A stretch of DNA of 38,751 nt, from the NCBI GenBank assembly GCA_902510635.1, contig CABXCB010000005.1, forward strand, positions 1 through 38,751, in the 5' to 3' direction. How positions within the stretch are numbered: the first letter of the stretch is position 1; every line of letters starts with the position of its first letter. This document shows, one piece after another, positions 36,262 to 38,751 of the stretch. The DNA is from an uncultured Pelagibacteraceae bacterium. GTDB lineage: Bacteria; Pseudomonadota; Alphaproteobacteria; Pelagibacterales; Pelagibacteraceae. The notes under the pieces were generated by a model, which was given only the letters and a program-made list of their open reading frames with translations, did not search any database and was not told the DNA's origin. The translations under genes and the position numbers were made by a program.

Positions 36262-37494
36262 ATGAATAAATTTTTAAAAGAATTTAAAGATAGAGGGTAT
36301 TTCTACCAGTGCACTAGCGAAGATGAATTATCTAAATTAATAGATAAAGAAAAAATCAAAGGTTATATCGGCTTTGATTGTACTGCAGAAAGTCTTCATG
36401 TTGGAAGTTTGTTACAAATAATGTGTTTAAGATTATTACAAAAACATGGACACAGACCAATTGTGTTGATCGGAGGTGGAACAACTAGAATTGGAGACCC
36501 TTCTGGTAAAGATAAAACAAGAAAAATTCTAAGTGATGAAGAAATAGAAATAAATATTAAAAATATAGAAAAAATATTAAAAAATTATTTAGATAATAAT
36601 GATCCAAATACTAAACCTATATTCGTAAATAATTATTCTTGGCTTAAGGGATTAAATTATATTTCTTTTTTAAGGGATATTGGAAAACATTTTACAATAA
36701 ACAAAATGCTTACTTTTGAAAGTGTAAAAACTAGATTGGATAGAGAACAGTCTCTAAGCTACATGGAATTTAACTATATGATATTACAATCATATGATTT
36801 TTTAGAACTAAATAAAAAAGAAAATTGTGCTTTACAAATTGGTGGCTCAGATCAATGGGGCAATATAGTTAATGGAACTGAACTTATAAAAAGATATTCA
36901 AATAAACAAGCCTATGGTTTAACTACTCCTCTTATTACATTAGCTTCTGGTGCTAAAATGGGAAAAACAGAAATGGGTGCAGTTTGGTTAGATAAAAAAT
37001 TATTATCACCTTATGATTACTGGCAATTTTGGCGAAACGTTGATGACAGAGATGTAATTAAATTTTTAAAAATGTTTACAGATTTAGATACTAATGAAAT
37101 AAATAAAATAAAAGATGATGATATTAATCAATTAAAAATTAAATTAGCAAATGAAACTACATCTATGTTGCATGGAAAAGATGAGGCTATATCTGCTGAA
37201 AAAACTGCAAAGAAGACTTTTGAGGAAAATTCTTTAGGAGACAATCTACCATCAGTAGATATTACATTAGCTAACCAAATCAGTGGTATAAATATAATTG
37301 ATTTAATTATCCTATCAAAAATAGAAAAATCAAAAAGTGAAATAAGAAGACTAATAAAAAGTAATGGTATCAGAATAAATAATGAAATAATCAAAAATGA
37401 AAAGTTTTTAATACAGGCAAAGTCATTTGATGAGAATAATTTTTTAAAATTATCAATTGGCAAAAAGAAACATATTAAAATTAAATTATCTTAA
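36262..37494 (+). CDS. tyrS: Tyrosyl-tRNA synthetase
   Basis: 410 aa; YIGFDCTAESLHVGSLLQI, IGGGTTRIGDPSGKD, QIGGSDQWGNIVNGTELI, KMGKTEMGAVWLD, C-terminal S4-like domain. Confidence 0.97.
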   Translation: MNKFLKEFKDRGYFYQCTSEDELSKLIDKEKIKGYIGFDCTAESLHVGSLLQIMCLRLLQKHGHRPIVLIGGGTTRIGDPSGKDKTRKILSDEEIEINIKNIEKILKNYLDNNDPNTKPIFVNNYSWLKGLNYISFLRDIGKHFTINKMLTFESVKTRLDREQSLSYMEFNYMILQSYDFLELNKKENCALQIGGSDQWGNIVNGTELIKRYSNKQAYGLTTPLITLASGAKMGKTEMGAVWLDKKLLSPYDYWQFWRNVDDRDVIKFLKMFTDLDTNEINKIKDDDINQLKIKLANETTSMLHGKDEAISAEKTAKKTFEENSLGDNLPSVDITLANQISGINIIDLIILSKIEKSKSEIRRLIKSNGIRINNEIIKNEKFLIQAKSFDENNFLKLSIGKKKHIKIKLS

Positions 37495-38751
37495 TTTTTT
37501 TTTATTTTTTCTAAAGTTCTTGTTATAAATCTAGGTGTTAAAGTTTTAATAGGATTTACCTTTGTTTTTAAATTTTTAGGTGGTCCTTTAATTTTAAAAC
37601 TTACTCCAAAAACACCTTCTCCAACTTTTTTTCCAACTAACAAATCTCCAATTAGTGGTATTGATGAAATTGTTCTGTTTATAGTTGTAGCAGGTACCAA
37701 AGTTCCTCTTAAACTTATGAGTTTTTTGTCTTCTAGATAACCATCCATCATGATTGATAAAGCAGGACCAATAGCATAAATTTCATCAATAGTTGTTAAG
37801 CCTTTATTTTTTTTGTATATCATTTCGAAATCAGTAAACCTTACTCCTTCTCCTGTTAAAAGATCCGCAATACCTTGAAGGGATGCTAAAGTTAATATTT
37901 TGGCTAATACAGGAATCTCTTTAACCTTAAAATTATCAATGATTAGTTTAGACTTTGAAACTTTATTAACTTTAATAGAACTAAAATCTAGAGTTCCACC
38001 TTCAAAACCTTTGATAAATTTATATTTTTTAACAAAAGGCTTCGCCCTATCTGAATAAAATGTTGTTACAATACTATTGTCATTTTTTGTTTTAACTTTA
38101 ACAAATAACTTTTCATTATTACTAAAATTCGAATTTAGGTTTAAATCATTAATTTTACTGCTCTTGATTTTTATATTACCATTTAAACTTTTAAGTATAT
38201 TTTTATCATCTAGCTTGATCCTATCAATAATTATATTTATTTTTGTATTTAAATTTTTAAAAATTTCAAAAAAATTACTATCAGTGTCAGAATTTGAGAT
38301 ATTTTTAATAAGCTGAATACTGTCAAAACTTTTACCTGTTAATTTGTAATTGCCATCCTTTTTTTTGATTAAATTAACTTGGTTTTTAAAATTATTATTA
38401 GTTAAATAATTAAACCTTACTTTATCAATATTAAATATTTTATTATTATTTATTACTAAATTATTAAGCTCAATTATATTATTACTTTCTTTATAGCTAA
38501 TATTTTCTAGAAAAAATTTTTTATTTCTTTCATATCCTTTAATTTGTAAAGTTGCTTTTTTATTTTTATCTTTTTTGTAAGAAATATCTTCAACTAATAA
38601 ATCTAGATATTTTAAATTTAAAAAAGTATCAAATTTTATTTCTTTTTCATTTTTTTCGATTTGAAATTTTATTAAATTTTTAAAATTTTCATCAATATAG
38701 AATTCACTATTTCCATTTATTAAAAACTTCTTTTTAGAATATTTAATGTGA
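37491..38751 (-). CDS. AsmA-like/DUF3971 (YhdP/TamB-type) protein, 5' end truncated by window edge
   Basis: The minus frame stays open from the stop at 37491 to the window end (I read codons from 38043 to 38751 without a stop and spot-checked 37824-37925). C-terminal LVGKKVGEGVFGVSFKIKGPPKNLKTKVNPIKTLTPRFITRTLEK. The tracked 110-aa ORF is only its tail. Confidence 0.85.
   Translation of the reverse strand, partial: HIKYSKKKFLINGNSEFYIDENFKNLIKFQIEKNEKEIKFDTFLNLKYLDLLVEDISYKKDKNKKATLQIKGYERNKKFFLENISYKESNNIIELNNLVINNNKIFNIDKVRFNYLTNNNFKNQVNLIKKKDGNYKLTGKSFDSIQLIKNISNSDTDSNFFEIFKNLNTKINIIIDRIKLDDKNILKSLNGNIKIKSSKINDLNLNSNFSNNEKLFVKVKTKNDNSIVTTFYSDRAKPFVKKYKFIKGFEGGTLDFSSIKVNKVSKSKLIIDNFKVKEIPVLAKILTLASLQGIADLLTGEGVRFTDFEMIYKKNKGLTTIDEIYAIGPALSIMMDGYLEDKKLISLRGTLVPATTINRTISSIPLIGDLLVGKKVGEGVFGVSFKIKGPPKNLKTKVNPIKTLTPRFITRTLEKIKKN

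Noticed and set aside
37128-37463. Minus-strand 111-aa ORF in tyrS
   Set aside because: Antisense to a clearly conserved tyrS C-terminus.
37491-37823. Track ORF of 110 aa taken as a complete small protein
   Set aside because: The same frame continues open upstream to the window edge with AsmA/DUF3971-like sequence, so the Met at 37823 is internal.
38077-38316. Plus-strand 79-aa ORF
   Set aside because: Antisense to the AsmA-like gene; AT-rich low-complexity translation.
1-38751. CRISPR arrays, prophage, transposons, rRNA/tRNA or defence islands
   Set aside because: No regularly spaced repeats, integrase/transposase motifs, RNA-gene signatures or defence proteins seen; gaps are too short to hide most of these. 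tRNAscan-SE and Infernal would be the decisive checks.

Overview
The window is AT-rich, densely packed bacterial DNA. Gene content and protein style look like an alphaproteobacterium, most likely Pelagibacterales/SAR11 (inference, no search run). Left to right it holds: (1) a family-5 (peptide/opine/nickel-type) ABC transporter operon with an upstream class-I glutamine amidotransferase and inositol-monophosphatase-like gene; (2) a BBOX/TauD-type dioxygenase and a DMT transporter; (3) ccdA, FAH-family and aldehyde dehydrogenase genes; (4) a monocistronic GYD-domain gene with a strong bidirectional terminator; (5) a PhyH-like dioxygenase; (6) a molybdenum-cofactor region (moaA-moaC-moaD-moaE, moaB, a MobA/MocA-like transferase, split XdhC) next to a form-II (AYRGAGR) CoxG-S-L-M-like hydroxylase operon, including an unannotated 44-aa membrane ORF packed between the two XdhC pieces; (7) a TSUP permease with a homocysteine S-methyltransferase, a DMT transporter and a YbaK-like gene; (8) glutamine synthetase; (9) a near-gapless iscR-sufBCDSU-sufT-sufA operon with a nearly perfect type-1 IscR operator over its promoter; (10) an alpha/beta hydrolase, anmK, tyrS and an AsmA/DUF3971-like gene running off the window. 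I saw no mobile element, CRISPR array, rRNA or tRNA. No convincing new defence or mobile system is visible. The best leads are the hidden 44-aa ORF in the Mo-hydroxylase operon, the form-II CoxL of unknown substrate, the IscR box, and several compact-genome regulatory arrangements.
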